Shown here piece by piece: positions 33,111 to 44,500 of a DNA stretch of 64,000 nt. This stretch comes from Manihot esculenta (lineage: Eukaryota > Streptophyta > Magnoliopsida > Malpighiales > Euphorbiaceae), in NCBI RefSeq assembly GCF_001659605.2, contig NC_035164.2, forward strand, positions 13,008,906 to 13,072,905. Reading direction: 5' to 3'. Position 1 is the stretch's first letter; the number at the start of each line of letters is the position of its first letter. A program made the position numbers and the translations under genes. The notes below the pieces were generated by a model. It had not been told where the DNA came from, did no database searches, and was given only the letters and a program-made list of their open reading frames with translations.

Positions 33111-36100
33111 TTATTTCTCCGGTGAGGAAGGAGGATAAATAGTCCTTAAAGGACTTACATCAGTAAGTACACCCTCGCCTGCATTATCTCTATTTACAGC
33201 CATCCCCGAAGGAAGCTCAGTGTCCCTGGGGCCAGAGCTCTCAACATTAATAGTAGGGGCCACTTCTGACCTAGGGTGGAGGCCGTCTTTCTCAGAATCA
33301 AGATCATCTTCCTCCGACCCTACCTCAGATTCCTCTGAAGAAGACTCAGATGGCCGGTCTATGTTCCTCCGAGAATCTCCTCGGGGCAAAGGGCAATCAT
33401 CCTCCCCGTATAGCACTGACTCGCCATCTGAGTCCACTTCGCGCCTCCGAAGCTCGGCCAAAGGAACATCAGGAGCCTGTCTAGCTTCTCTTAAACCGCG
33501 ATTGTAGCCAGTTACATACATGCGGTAGGCCTTATCAAGGATAGCCTTTTTCATCTCACCAGAAGCTTTATACTCATCAAGGTGTTCTTCACAAGCCTCA
33601 GCCACAAATTCCTTAAACTCAGAAGAGTCTTTGTAGTCCTGAAGATGAGCTTCACAGGCCTGATCAATTTTAACCTTCAGCTCATCAGACTCCTGATACT
33701 CCGCTATATACTGTTCACGCTTCAGCTGAACCTTCCCTTCGGCATACTTTACCACCTCAAGCAGGGCTAAACATTTACGTTCCAAAACCTTGACTTCATT
33801 TTTCAGCTGTTGTTGGCGAAGGTTGAACTCTTCAGCCGATGAAGACAGATCTTTGATACGTTCAGAACTTGTGCCCAATTCCTGCTCAAGGACCTCCACC
33901 CGGGCTAGGGCACTTTCCTTCTGAGCCTTCACCTCACTCAGGTGAGCTTGAAGCCCTTCAAAATCAGCCTTTAAGGCCTCATGTTGGCGCTGGACCTCGG
34001 CTTTTTGGCCAACAGCCTCATCCCTCTCCTGAAGGGCCGTTGTCATAGAGGACAGCTGTTTTACAACCTCTACACAACGAGCTTCCACTTCAGCTGCCCT
34101 CTCATCAGACTCCTGGAGAACCTTGCGAGTACGAGACAGCTCTGATTCCAGGGATTTGCTATGCTCCGCCGCCTCAACCGCTCTGTCCTCAGCTCTTTTA
34201 GAGGTTTCCAGTGCAGAATGTAACTCCACCTGGAGAGACTGGATCTGCTCCCGGGCGGCTGCCAGGTGGCCCCTCGCGTCGCTGGTGGCAGTCAGGTTTT
34301 CATCGCGACGCGCTTCTTCGATCCGGCGGTCCACGGACTCCCGGAGAGAGAGGTCACAGGCATCCACCTCCATAACCAGGCCTAACATCTAGTACGGAAG
34401 AACAATTGTCAAGAAAAGACACAAAGAAAACTCAAAGAGAAGTGAAAAGAAAAAATAACTTACCATCAGAAGCATTTCTCCAATCGTAGATCCGAGCTCC
34501 TCACGAGAGCGAGATTGGAAGGACACCTGCTCCTTGGTAGAACTGGCCAAGTGACCAGTCAGGGCCAGAAGACGGGGATCCGAAGCCTCTGTTATCCCGC
34601 CGAACATCCGCTCCCGGAGAAGTGCGGCAACAGCAGAGGCCGGAGACTCAGAGGAAATGCTTGACAGGTCCAGAATGCTGTCAGTAGGGGACGACGAAGG
34701 AACAGAAGAAACACCCTTCCCCTTCCCAATGGTAGAAAGAGGTGGAGAAGGACCCGCAGCAGTCTTGGATTTCTTTCGAGCAGGAGATGGGACAGGCGTT
34801 CCAGAAGGGGTCGGACGCTTACCTCCAGTCTTTGAGGGGACACCCTCAGATCCCTCAGGCTCAGTCCTCACAGGGGCAGGGGCACCTTCACCAGAAACCT
34901 CCGGGCTTTGATCCTCTAGGAGGATGATCTCCATCCCTGTCCCAGAGGCCGCCTTACCTTCAACAGGGGACTTAAGTTTCCCCCCTAACACCTCCTCAGT
35001 AGAATGGACGGCACCCTGCCCCACTTGTTCAGTAGCTTGGGTCTGCTCCACAACAGCTAGGGAAGTTTCCCTCACGACCTCTGAGGTTGAGCTCGACCCG
35101 CCATGGCCAGATGTCCGAGCTGATTTAATGCTGCGAGAGCTCAGCTTGGAAGTCCGCGAAGAGGCTTTGACAAGAGGTCGGCTGATCTTCTTGGAAGAAG
35201 CGGCCTGAGCCAGCTCTGCAGCAATCTCAGTTACAGAGCGCCCATCCCCAAAGGCGTCAAAAATTGCATGCATGTTCTCCCGAGACAGGTCAAAATTCTT
35301 GGGGAATTTGATGCTATCCATTCTAACCTCGGAAGCTGCGAGAAACAAGAAGTTATAAAGAGTCAGCATACTTCCTGATATCATGAGCAAAGAAAAAAAC
35401 AGAATAACCGAACAAAGCACTATACCCGTGTCCTGGATATCCCTAAGGTTTGACGCAGACATACACTTCTCGACATCATACTTCCTCTCAACGGAAGTCA
35501 GTCGAAGCAGCCCGACCTGCTCGATAAGACTCAATTCGGGCAGATCGTTGCAGCCCGGAAAGATCTCCCCCCACCTCAGGTCCACATCCCACGATCGGCA
35601 GGACCCTAATTTCAACTCCGCCACAAGGAAATTCTCTACCCATCCCTTTATAGAATCCTTGTAGCCCGTAAGAATAGACAGCCCATTACGGGGGGAAAAG
35701 TAATAGAAGTTTTGCTTCGCTCTAACCAGGCGGAAAAAAGTGACAAACAGACAGGCCGTAGGAGCGAAACCCCAACCCAGACAGATAGACTCGAAACAGG
35801 ACATGAATAAAATGGAATTTGGGGACAACATTCGAGGAGTTACCCCAAAGTATTCAAAACCCTCAACAAAGAAAGGGGTAAAAGGAAGCGGTAGACCAAA
35901 TTCTCTCTGCTTCAGGAAAAACACTATACTACGAACCTCTTGGGGATCTACTAAACCAGGAGGGCGAGGGTAAGGAAGAACTATCCTCTCATTTGGAAGA
36001 GGTGCTCGAATAAGATACAACGGAGTATCTAAAAGCCTCCGGGAAATGTGATTAGTTATGTTGGAAGGGGTAATATGCGACTCAAGGTCAAAAACATCAG

Positions 36101-36119
36101 GAAGCTTTAAACTTGCCAT
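33111..36119 (-). CDS. Antisense gene of the Tat element (putative gypsy-type transposon protein plus coiled coil)
   Basis: Two adjoining minus-strand ORFs (36119-34389 and 34388-33111) are read as one gene. The start is ATG 36119 (MASLKLPDVF), since the longer frame begins only with TTG. Residues about 70-150 (FGLPLPFTPFFVEGFEYFGV, then LSPNSILFMSCFESICLGW) look like the plant family called putative gypsy type transposon (PF04195, by recall). A Ser/Pro-rich middle with KKSKTA is followed by a long Glu/Lys/Leu-rich coiled coil from the second ORF (DARGHLAAAREQIQSLQVEL onward) and an acidic Ser-rich tail. Splice signals suggest introns at 35425-35336 and 34463-34389, giving about 947 aa. Its function is unknown. 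Similar antisense ORFs are known in Grande/Tat elements. Confidence 0.75.
34389..34463 (-). other. Predicted 75-nt intron of the antisense gene
   Basis: Donor GTAAGT at 34463-34458 and acceptor TACTAG ending at 34389 (minus strand), with a T-rich interior. Removing it joins codon ATG of exon one to codon ATG at 34388 in phase 0 and drops the hydrophobic tail FFFSLLFEFSLCLFL and its stop. Inferred from sequence only. Confidence 0.7.
35336..35425 (-). other. Predicted 90-nt intron of the antisense gene
   Basis: Donor GTATAG at 35425 and acceptor TTTCTCGCAG ending at 35336. It is a multiple of three and has no stop, so the frame stays open if it is retained. The encoded stretch VILFFSLLMISGSMLTLYNF is T-rich-intron-like and out of character with its neighbours. 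Spliced sequence reads DIQDTASEVRMDS. Confidence 0.6.
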
Positions 36120-38480
36120 AGAAGAACAAGGAAGCGTACCTGAGAACACGATGGGATGAAAGAAGAGACGTAGAAGGAATTGCAGGAAGACAGAGAGCAA
36201 CCAAGCGCTAGTTCTTCAAAGGACAGAAGGAATTCGAAAAGAAAGAAAGAAAGGCTATTATGAGGCAAAGCGTCGATACTGAACAGTTTTGTCTTGGAGC
36301 GGTGCGATCATTAATTGTTCTCGAAGTTTACCCTCTCGACGGTTAGGTAACAACCGGCGAGACGGTAAAGGGGCAAAAGGATGATCGCTGGGCTTCTTTA
36401 CATCTATCAAGGGCCAAGTATACGATGACAGTCCATCATTTAAGAGCCCATTTGCCACCCACATAATACAGGCCCAGCTCATCAGTCAGAGCAACTTAGC
36501 CTACTACTTTACCATCCCTATAGTAAATGCCGAGGAAACAGAGGGGCAAGTCATGAAAAGACTCAAAAGTACAAGCAAATGGGAGCATGATAAAGGTCAG
36601 ACTTGCGCATCACTCAAAAAGTTATAAGATTTGACCTACCGCTACTAAACAAAGGGTGGGAGATCGGAAAGAAGCGTCAAAAGCACCTCGGAGTCATGCA
36701 AAGCTGAGAGCTTAGAGTTCAACTCATCAGAAGCCGAGCTCAGAGGTCGGATTAATCCAGCCCGGACAGCATGACTTGAGAGCTCGGCCAGCTAAAGGAA
36801 ACTCAGAGCTCATTTCACTAAGCAAAGACAGAACTCTCAGGTCGGTCAGTTCAGCTCGGACAACATGACCTGAGAGCCCGGACGGATGAAGGAGACTCAA
36901 AGCTCAATTCATCGAAATAAAGACCGAGCTCACAGGTCGGTCAGACAGTCCAGTTCGAAAACTTGAAAGCCCAGTTGACTAAGTGGATCCGGAGTTCAAC
37001 TCATCAGAGCACGCAGATAGGTTAGATTAGCTCGGGAAAAAGCAGGACAGAGCTCAGTTGGTTAAAATTATAAGGCGAGCAATCTGAAGTATTTCACACA
37101 TGATAAAAAGAGAACAGCTTAAGCATGAGAGCAAAACAAGAACTTCATTAAAAGAAAAGCACATTACAGCACGTTACAAAGGCCTACACTACGGGATGAA
37201 AGACTATCCTTAAAGAATTTACATATCCAGATACTTCCTCATCTACGACTATCACCTACCCTATTATTCTAGTCTCCAGCTCGGAGGACTTCTCGTAGCT
37301 CGGAATGAGAGTTTCTCAGAAAAGGCCAAGATCTGTCTCGCTATTACAGGGGAACTGAACAAGTTGATTCCCATAAGCATTTCTCACTGTTCCCCTGGGC
37401 GAACGTCCGGTTACCCAAATGTGATGCACGGTACATTCGAACAAGCTCAGATATGGTATGCCGACCATGCACCACACATGAAAAACATAAATCTTCGAGG
37501 CTATGGCCCCGAAGAGATCGTGAAGTACACATTCGAAAAAATCGCTGGAGACCTGACTGAGTGCAGCAGATCCCAGCCTCACGTAATACTGGTACTTCAC
37601 ACCAAAGGGAATAATAATACTGGTACTTCACATCAAAAGGAACAACGAGCTGAGCGCCGGCGCCACTCCCATTTATATCAAAAGAGGACAACGGGGGCAT
37701 CGAGGAAATTCCCTTTTTCTCTGCGGAAAAAGGCGAAGTTAGAGCGAACCCCTCAACAGCCCAGACCTTCTCTGGAGCCCGGACAACAAGCAGAGGAGGA
37801 GGCCGGCCAGACGACCTGGGTAAAGCAGTTTCAGCAGCTTCCCGAATGGTCCCACCCTTCAGCTGCCATACCAGAAGGATCTTCAAAGCACCATCCAGAC
37901 GCCCTAGAGGTAACATCAAATTTTCTAGAATTTTGAGCTGACCCATTTTTATTTCAGGAACTGCAAAAAGTTTCAAAACAGAGAAGTCAGAAACAGTCCT
38001 CCCTTAAGATGATAAGAGCAAAATCAAAACAAACCTCTGAGGCACAAGGCAATCTGTTTGAAGAAGGCGTCGAATAGACCTGCCACAGATAAAACAAGAA
38101 TTTCTCATTTCAACAGAAGGCTCAAGAATGAAGAAAAGCTGGCGCTGATATATACTTGGAGCCTGTGGACTTAGTACGGGGCAGAGCTACACTAGACTCT
38201 AAGCCAGCGATATCAGATTCTTAAAAGGTATTCACGGAAAAGGAAAGAAAGGAGATGTCCAGGTAATGATGACAAGAAAGTAAAGGCGGCAGAGGACAAG
38301 AAGAATAGAGAAAAGACAGAAAGAGGAAAGAGCAGATAGAATTCAGAAACTGCGCAACGACTGAAAGATGAAAGGATGTTATTAAGGCACCTGAACCCAA
38401 ACAGACGTGATCATAATAGTTCTTGGTATTCACCCCCTCGGCAGTTGGAGCAATAACTGCCGAGAAGGTGAAGGGGCAAT
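36120..38480 (+). other. Tat element 3' region between antisense gene and 3' LTR
   Basis: No recognisable gene. It holds a diverged copy of the PPT and LTR start (36304-36391), degenerate GAGCTC/GGTCGG repeats (36690-37060), a two-copy repeat of about 30 bp with AATACTGGTACTTCACA (37587-37640), overlapping unassigned ORFs of 210 aa (minus, 37344-37976) and 190 aa (plus, 37364-37936), and a hairpin CGGCAGTT...AACTGCCG before the PPT AAGGTGAAGGGGCAAT (38465-38480). Confidence 0.65.
38465..38480 (+). other. Polypurine tract of the Tat element
   Basis: AAGGTGAAGGGGCAAT lies directly before the 3' LTR and would prime plus-strand DNA synthesis. A hairpin with 8-bp arms (CGGCAGTT/AACTGCCG) sits just upstream. 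Confidence 0.75.
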
Positions 38481-38976
38481 TAATGACCGCTGAATTCCTT
38501 CACCCCGGACCAGGGGCTTGACCACAGCCCAAGGCCCATGACGTAGAGGCCCACACACCTGATACATATAACAATCATGGCTCATCCAACCTTCAAGGCC
38601 GGGCTCGACCCATCTTCCTCACTCAAACCGGCCCGGCCCGCACGAAGCAGGCCCTCTCCACTCAGGCTTAGCATCCGGCCCAACTCTCAGCCCAGTCCAG
38701 GATCCAGAATGATATTCACCAGACAGCCTGGCAGATCCGCTCGAACGTACGCATGAGGAGAATCAGAGGTCGTTACGCATGGAGCAGGCGGCTGATACCC
38801 TAGTACCTCCGAATCCGGATGGCAGAGACGCGTGGCCCAATCCTGGAGAAACCTTTACACGTCACCAGCAAGCAAGATAATGTATAAAAGAGGAGACCCC
38901 TCCTCAGAAAGCTTAAGCCTTATTCAGTAATACAAAACCCTTGTAAAGCCTTATTCAATTGGATCTCGGATCATCA
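38481..38976 (+). repeat. 3' LTR of the Tat element
   Basis: 496 bp, same length as the 5' LTR. It starts TAATGACC where the 5' LTR has TGATGACC. Three more differences lie in the block AATCAGAGG(C/T)C to GCAGGCG(A/G)C (about 38768-38792). Confidence 0.95.
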
Positions 38977-38981
38977 CTTGC

Positions 38982-39176
38982 TATTGTTAATTAGCTTTAG
39001 TACATCTTCAACACAAACCCCCCTCTTTTATTTACTTGTTATTTACTTGTCCTAGTCATTATTAGGAAAATCATTGGTGTCAATTCCCTGTGGTTCGACC
39101 CTATTGCCACTATCTACAAGTTTATTGTTGATTGTTTAATAGGTTTATTTTTGACGGCTTCGACAACCGCCTATCA
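38982..39176 (+). repeat. 3' LTR of the inner Athila-like element, second part
   Basis: Resumes at TATTGTTAATTAGC after the second TSD copy and ends CGCCTATCA. Continues the sequence interrupted at 25239. Confidence 0.95.
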
Positions 39177-39928
39177 AGTTGTTGTTTCTGCCTTTGACTG
39201 GATTCTGCCTGGTCTGTTGATTTGGGCAGATCACTCTCTGCCTTCTCTGGTGATTTGGGCAAATCACTGCTGGACAGCTCAGTTTGCCCAGCGATCGGGT
39301 CAGTTTCTACTAGTGAATTGGGCAAATTACTGCCCTGATCACTTTCTGGCAGAATTTCTTCCATGGCCTGTTTTTGCAATTTTTCAACCCCATTGTCTTG
39401 CAACTCTTTTCCACTCCTCAATGTGATGGCACTAACATTTTGTCTTGGATTTATCTCAGTTTGGGAGGGTAGCTTGCCTTGAGACTCAAATTTGATCATT
39501 GAAGTGGCCACTTGGCTCACTTGTTTCTCAAGACTTTGCACAATATTTGCTAAATTCTTCACAATCTCTTCAAGAGGTGCATTGGGGTTCTGAGGTGCAG
39601 CTTGAGCTTGATTCCTTTGCTGGTAGCTTGGATATTGATTTCCCCTTGCATAGCTGAAATTTGGATGGTCCCTCCAACCTGGATTATATTGCAGATCTCT
39701 TTGGTAGTCATGGTAGTGGTCTGTCCTAGCATAGCCATAGTTCAGGTTGTCTCCCCAACCTGTATTGTATGTGTCAAGGTAGGGATTATGTCTTGGCTGT
39801 CCATAGAATCCTTCAAATGCATGTGCTTGTTGAAGTTGTTGAACTTGTCGAGCTTGACCATAATTTCTCACAATAGAGGTTAGTTCAGAAATTTGAGAAG
39901 AGAGAAAAGACATACTTACCGTAGCCAT
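39177..39928 (-). CDS. Gag-protease fusion of the outer element, 5' part (gag)
   Basis: Begins MATVSMSFLSSQISELT at 39928. Unlike copies A, B and the inner element it lacks the Ala/Pro/Thr/Glu tract. It follows the full element's sequence ([14 protein letters not shown], then [13 protein letters not shown], a coil ANIVQSLEKQVSQVATSM, and [17 protein letters not shown]), so it is an earlier or separate deletion type. Capsid and zinc knuckle are absent. The ORF is cut at 39177 by the inner insertion after QRQKQQ, and continues in frame at 17986. Combined length is 681 codons. Confidence 0.82.
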
Positions 39929-40002
39929 GCTTGTAAGGTCTTGGCAGTGTGTTCAATTTCTGGATCATAAAGAAGAACTTCTTTACGATCAGCCCTGATC
40001 AT
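39916..40002 (-). pseudogene. Relic of the Athila Gag N-terminus (28 codons)
   Basis: Reads [20 protein letters not shown] and then stops in TGGCTACGGTAA. It matches the first about 25 residues of the full Gag-Pol ([20 protein letters not shown]). The stop codon overlaps the downstream gag ATG by 13 nt in another frame. This marks the deletion that removed capsid. Confidence 0.75.
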
Positions 40003-40031
40003 AAAAGGAAAATACGTTAGTTTAAACCAAT

Positions 40032-40049
40032 TCCCCGGCAACGGCGCCA
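40032..40049 (-). other. Primer binding site, tRNA-Asp type
   Basis: Minus-strand TGGCGCCGTTGCCGGGGA, starting six bases inside the 5' LTR of the outer element. Confidence 0.88.
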
Positions 40050-40054
40050 ATTTT

Positions 40055-41580
40055 TGATAGGCGGTTGTCGAAGCCGTCAAAAATAAACCTATTAAACAAT
40101 CAACAATAAACTTGTAGATAGTGGCAATAGGGTCAAACCATAGAGAATTGATACCAATGATTTTCCTAATAATGACTAGGTCAAGTAAATAACAAGTAAT
40201 TAAAAGAGGGGGGTTTTGAGTTGATGGATTAACACTAAATAACAAAAGAAAGCAATAATTTAAAGATGAGTAAATCAATAAGAGAAAAGCTTCTAGTTGA
40301 AGTATGGATCTATTTCATATTGTTTAGAATTGATCATTGATTCTTTAATACTCCTATTTATCTCAATAAATTAGTTTAGGATGTGGAAGACGCTTCTCAC
40401 AATCCAAATTCCTCCTTAGTTCTAGTTTGATTAGGAAACGTTCGCTAATCAAACACTAGTTAACAAGTTGCCAAGGAACGTCCTTGGGGCCTTTGGCATC
40501 GAACAATTGTTAACTGCATTAAGACTTAGAGAAACCTAATTCTAACCTTGCCAACCGCGTGGTCAAGTTTAGATCATGCAACTTGATTAAATTTGTGTTC
40601 AAATAATATAAGCAATTACGGACTTAAATTATTCAAACAATTGTTACTCAAGCAATTAAAAGCAATAGGCCTAAATTGATTCTAAAAGCAAAGCAACAAT
40701 TATAGAAAGATCAAATTGCATAAATATTGAAAATAAATAGAAGTTTAACAATGGAGATTTAAATCTCCCAATTCATCACAAATCTGAATTTTCCAACTTC
40801 AACTAGAAAAGAAAGGAGTTTAGCCACTCATGGTGGACTAAATACACAAAAAAGACTAAAACAAAAGAAAAAGGAAGAGCTGCAGAGTTTCTGGCGATAG
40901 GAAGAGGAGGCTCAATAGCTGATCAGAAGCTCCCTTTGCTGGTTTGGAGGCTCTCCTTTTATAGCTGAAGAATTCTATCTATCTAGGGTTTTGAAATCCC
41001 TTTTTGATTTGGTGTTTGACTCCTCTTTTGATGTTGAATTTAATTGCAATTGGAATTCCTTGGATGAGAAGCTCTTTCGTGGCTCTTGGTTTTATGTTGG
41101 TAGTGATTGGGTTGGATTTGGACATCTGAAAATTCGGATTTCTGTTTTCTGCCCAATTTCCCGCTCTGCTGTCAGTTTCTGCTGTCAAAGTGATTTGCCC
41201 GGTGATTTGACCAGTTTCTTCAAGTGATTGGGCAAATCACTGACCCAATCACTTTTCTGTGAGTCAGTCCAGTTTTCTGCTCTCTGTCTTCTGCGAGTGA
41301 TTTGGCCAGTGCCTTCGAATGTCTTGGGCAAATCACTGCCCATATCACTTCTGCCTGTTGCCTCCACGTTTCTGCTGTCAAAGTGATTTGCCCGGTGATT
41401 TGAGTGTTTTGGGCAAATCACTGACCCAATCACTTTTCTCTCAATTTTCTGCACTTTTTCTCCAATTTTCCAATTTCTTCCTTTCTGTAAAAACAAGATA
41501 AAAACCATAAATTAAACTAAAAAATGTGTAAATAAACAATAATAATTAAGATAAAAATGTGGCTAAATTATGCTTGATCA
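40055..41580 (-). repeat. 5' LTR of the outer element (1526 bp)
   Basis: Plus-strand view TGATAGGCGG to TTGATCA. Differs from its partner by roughly a dozen to fifteen substitutions and small indels by eye, and by a 9-bp insertion near 41312. Motif cluster at 41195-41440. Confidence 0.93.
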
Positions 41581-44500
41581 ATTAGTAATCATTTATTCAA
41601 ATGTTCAATTAAAATAAAACTTTAATTGTTCACTGTAATTAGTTTAAAGTCAAGAAAATTAAAAAAGAAACGATAGGGCGTGAAATAAATGACGATGCAT
41701 TTCCTACCCCAAAATATTATACTCACACACTATCAATAAAATTGTTTTTTACTCGTAATAATTTAATCAAATATTCAATTAAAATAAAATTTTAATTGTT
41801 CACTTTAATAGGTTTAAAATCAGGAATATTAAAAAAGAAACAATGGGCCCAAAATAAATGACAGTGCCCTGCTTACCCTAAAATAATATACTTATACAGT
41901 AGAAACAAAATTGTTATATATTAGTAGTCATTTATTCAAATATTCAATTAAATCAATAATTTAATTGTTCACTTTAATTAGTTTAATGTCAAGAACATTA
42001 AAAAAAAAGCGATGGGGTGCAAAATAAACGACAGTGCCTTTCTTACCCCAAAATATTATACTCATACATTATAAACAAAATTGTTATTCATTTGTAATCA
42101 TTTATTCAAATATTCAATTAAAATAAAACTTTAATTGTTCATTTTATTTAGTTTAGAGTCAAGAAGATTAAAAAAGAAATAATGTGGCGCAAAACAAACA
42201 ACAGTGTCTTTCTTACCCCAAAATATTATACTTATACAATATAAACAAACTTCTTATATATTAGTAATCATTTTTTCAAATGTTCAATTAAAATAAAACT
42301 TTAATTGTTCACTGTAATTAGTTTAAAGCCAAGAACATTAAAAAAGAAATGATGGGGCGCAAAATAAACGATAGTGTCTTTCTTACCCCAAAATATTATA
42401 CTCATATATTATAAATAAAATTGTTATTTATTATTAATCATTTATTCAAATATTCAATTAAAATAAAACTTTAGATTTTTACTTTAATTAGTTTAAAGTC
42501 ATGAATATTAAAAAAGAAACGATAGGGCGCGAAATAAACGATAGTGCCTTTCTTATCCCAAAATATTATACTCATACACTATAAATAAAGTTGTTATTTA
42601 TTAGTAATCATTTATTCAAATATTCAATTAAAATAAAACTTTAATTGTTCACTTTAATACGTTTAAAGTCAGGAACATTAAAAAAGAAACAATGGGCCCA
42701 AAATAAATGACAGTACCCTGCTTACCCTAAAATATTATATTTATACATTATAAACAAAATTGTTATATATTAGTAATCATTTATTCAAATATTCAATTAA
42801 AATAAAACGTTAATTGTTCATTTTATTTAGTTTAAAGTCAAGAATATAAAAAAAGAAATAATGTGGCGCAAAATATACGACAGTGTCCTTTTTACCCCAA
42901 AATATTATACTCATACATTATAAATAAAATTGTTATTCATTTGTAAATATTTATTCAAATATTCAATTAAAATAAAACTTTAATTGTTCATTTTATTTAG
43001 TTTAGAGTCAATAACATTAAAAAAGAATAATGTGGCGCAAAACAAACGACAGTGCCTTTCTTACCCCAAAATATTATAATTATACATTATAAACAAACTT
43101 GTTATATATTAGTAATCATTTATTCAAATGTTCAATTAAAATAAAACTTTAATTATTCACTTTAATTAGTTTAAAGTCAAGAACATTAAAAAAGAAATGA
43201 TGGGGCGCAAAATAAACGATAGTGTCTTTCTTATCCCAAAATATTATACTCATATATTATAAATAAAATTGTTATTTATTATTAATCATTTATTCAAATA
43301 TTCAATTAAAATAAAACTTTAGATTTTTACTTTAATTAGTTTAAAGTCAAAGAAAATTAAAAAAGAAACGATGGGGTGCAAAATAAACGACAGTGCCTGG
43401 ACATTAAAAAGGAAATGATGGTCGCAAAATAAACAATCGTGCCTTTCTTACCCCAAAATATTATACTTATACATTTTAAATAAAATATAATAATTATTAG
43501 TAATTATTTATTCAAATATTCAATTAAAATAAAACTTGTTTAAAGTCAAGAACATTAAAAAAGAAACGATGGGGCGCAAAATAAACGACAGTGCTTTCCT
43601 TACCCAAAATATTATACTCATACATTATAAGCAAAATTGTTATTCATTAGTAATCATTTATTGAAATATTCAATTAAAATAAAACGTTAATTGTTTACTT
43701 TAATTAGTTTAAAGTCAAGAACATTAAAAAAGAAACGATAGGGCACGAAATAAACGACAAAGCCTTACCCAAAAATATTACACTCATACACTATACATAA
43801 AAATGTTATTTATTAGTAATCATTTATTTAAATATTCAATTAATATAAAACTTTAATTGTTCACTTTAATAGGTTTGAAATCAGGAACATTAAAAAAGAA
43901 ACAAGAGGCCCAAAATGAACGACAGTGCCTTACTTACCCAAAATATTATACTCATACATTATAAGTAAAATTGTTATTTATTAGTAATCATTTATTCAAA
44001 TATTCAATTAAAATAAAACATTAATTATTTACTTTAATTAGTTTAAAGTCACGAACGTTAAAAAAGAAACGATATGGCGCGAAATAAACGACAGTACCTT
44101 TCTTACCCAATATAAACTCATACACTATAAATAAAATTGTTATTTATTAGTAATCATTTATTCAAATGTTCAATTAAAATAAAACTTTAATTGTTTACAT
44201 TAATTAGTTTAAAGTCAAAGAACATTAAAAAAGAAACGATAGGGTGCAAAATAAACGATAGTGCCTGAACATTAAAAAGAAAATTATGGTCGTAAAATAA
44301 ACAATCGTGCCTTTCATATCCCAAAATATTATACTCATACATTTTAAACAAAATATATTCATTATTAGTAAATATTTATTCAAATATTCAAGTAAAATAA
44401 AGCTTGTTTAATTAGTTGGAAGTCATGAACATTACAAAAGAAACGATGGGGCGCAAAACAAACGACAGTGCCTTTCTTACCCAAAATATTATACTCATAC

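Larger units (their letters stand above)
25240..38976 (+). mobile_element. Complete Tat-lineage Ty3/gypsy retrotransposon (13.7 kb)
   Basis: Two 496-bp LTRs (25240-25735 and 38481-38976) differ at 4 positions by eye. A perfect 5-bp TSD flanks it. The PBS at 25738-25755 differs from the Athila type. It holds one intact gag-pol ORF with protease, RT, RNase H, a second RNase H and integrase (25814-31390), a 75-bp tandem-repeat block, an antisense gene (33111-36119) and a long 3' region. The second RNase H, the CHHC-type knuckle and the antisense ORF are features known for the Tat/Ogre/Grande group. Confidence 0.94.
17992..39176 (+). mobile_element. Inner non-autonomous Athila-like element, plus strand, interrupted by a Tat element
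   Basis: 5' LTR is 17992-19487. The internal region is 19488-23938. The 3' LTR starts at 23939 and resumes at 38982-39176 after the Tat insertion. The AGTTG TSD flanks it. It retains gag without capsid, a frameshifted protease, the last integrase codons, a collapsed ORF3 and the 3' UTR. Unlike the other short copies it keeps the integrase C-terminus (21820-21957), so it is a second deletion type. Confidence 0.94.
14157..41580 (-). mobile_element. Outer non-autonomous Athila-like element, minus strand, with nested insertions
   Basis: LTRs are 40055-41580 (5') and 14157-15673 (3'). Internal sequence is split between 39177-40054 and 15674-17991. The insertion is bounded by the attag TSD in the satellite. 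PBS is at 40032-40049 and PPT at 15676-15687. Its own length without insertions is about 6.2 kb. It codes for a short gag-protease fusion and lacks capsid, RT, RNase H and integrase. The two LTRs differ at roughly a dozen to fifteen sites plus one 9-bp indel by eye. Confidence 0.93.

Noticed and set aside
37344..37976. Overlapping ORFs of 210 aa (minus) and 190 aa (plus)
   Set aside because: No recognised domain, both strands open over the same stretch, and no codon or start signal. Left unassigned.
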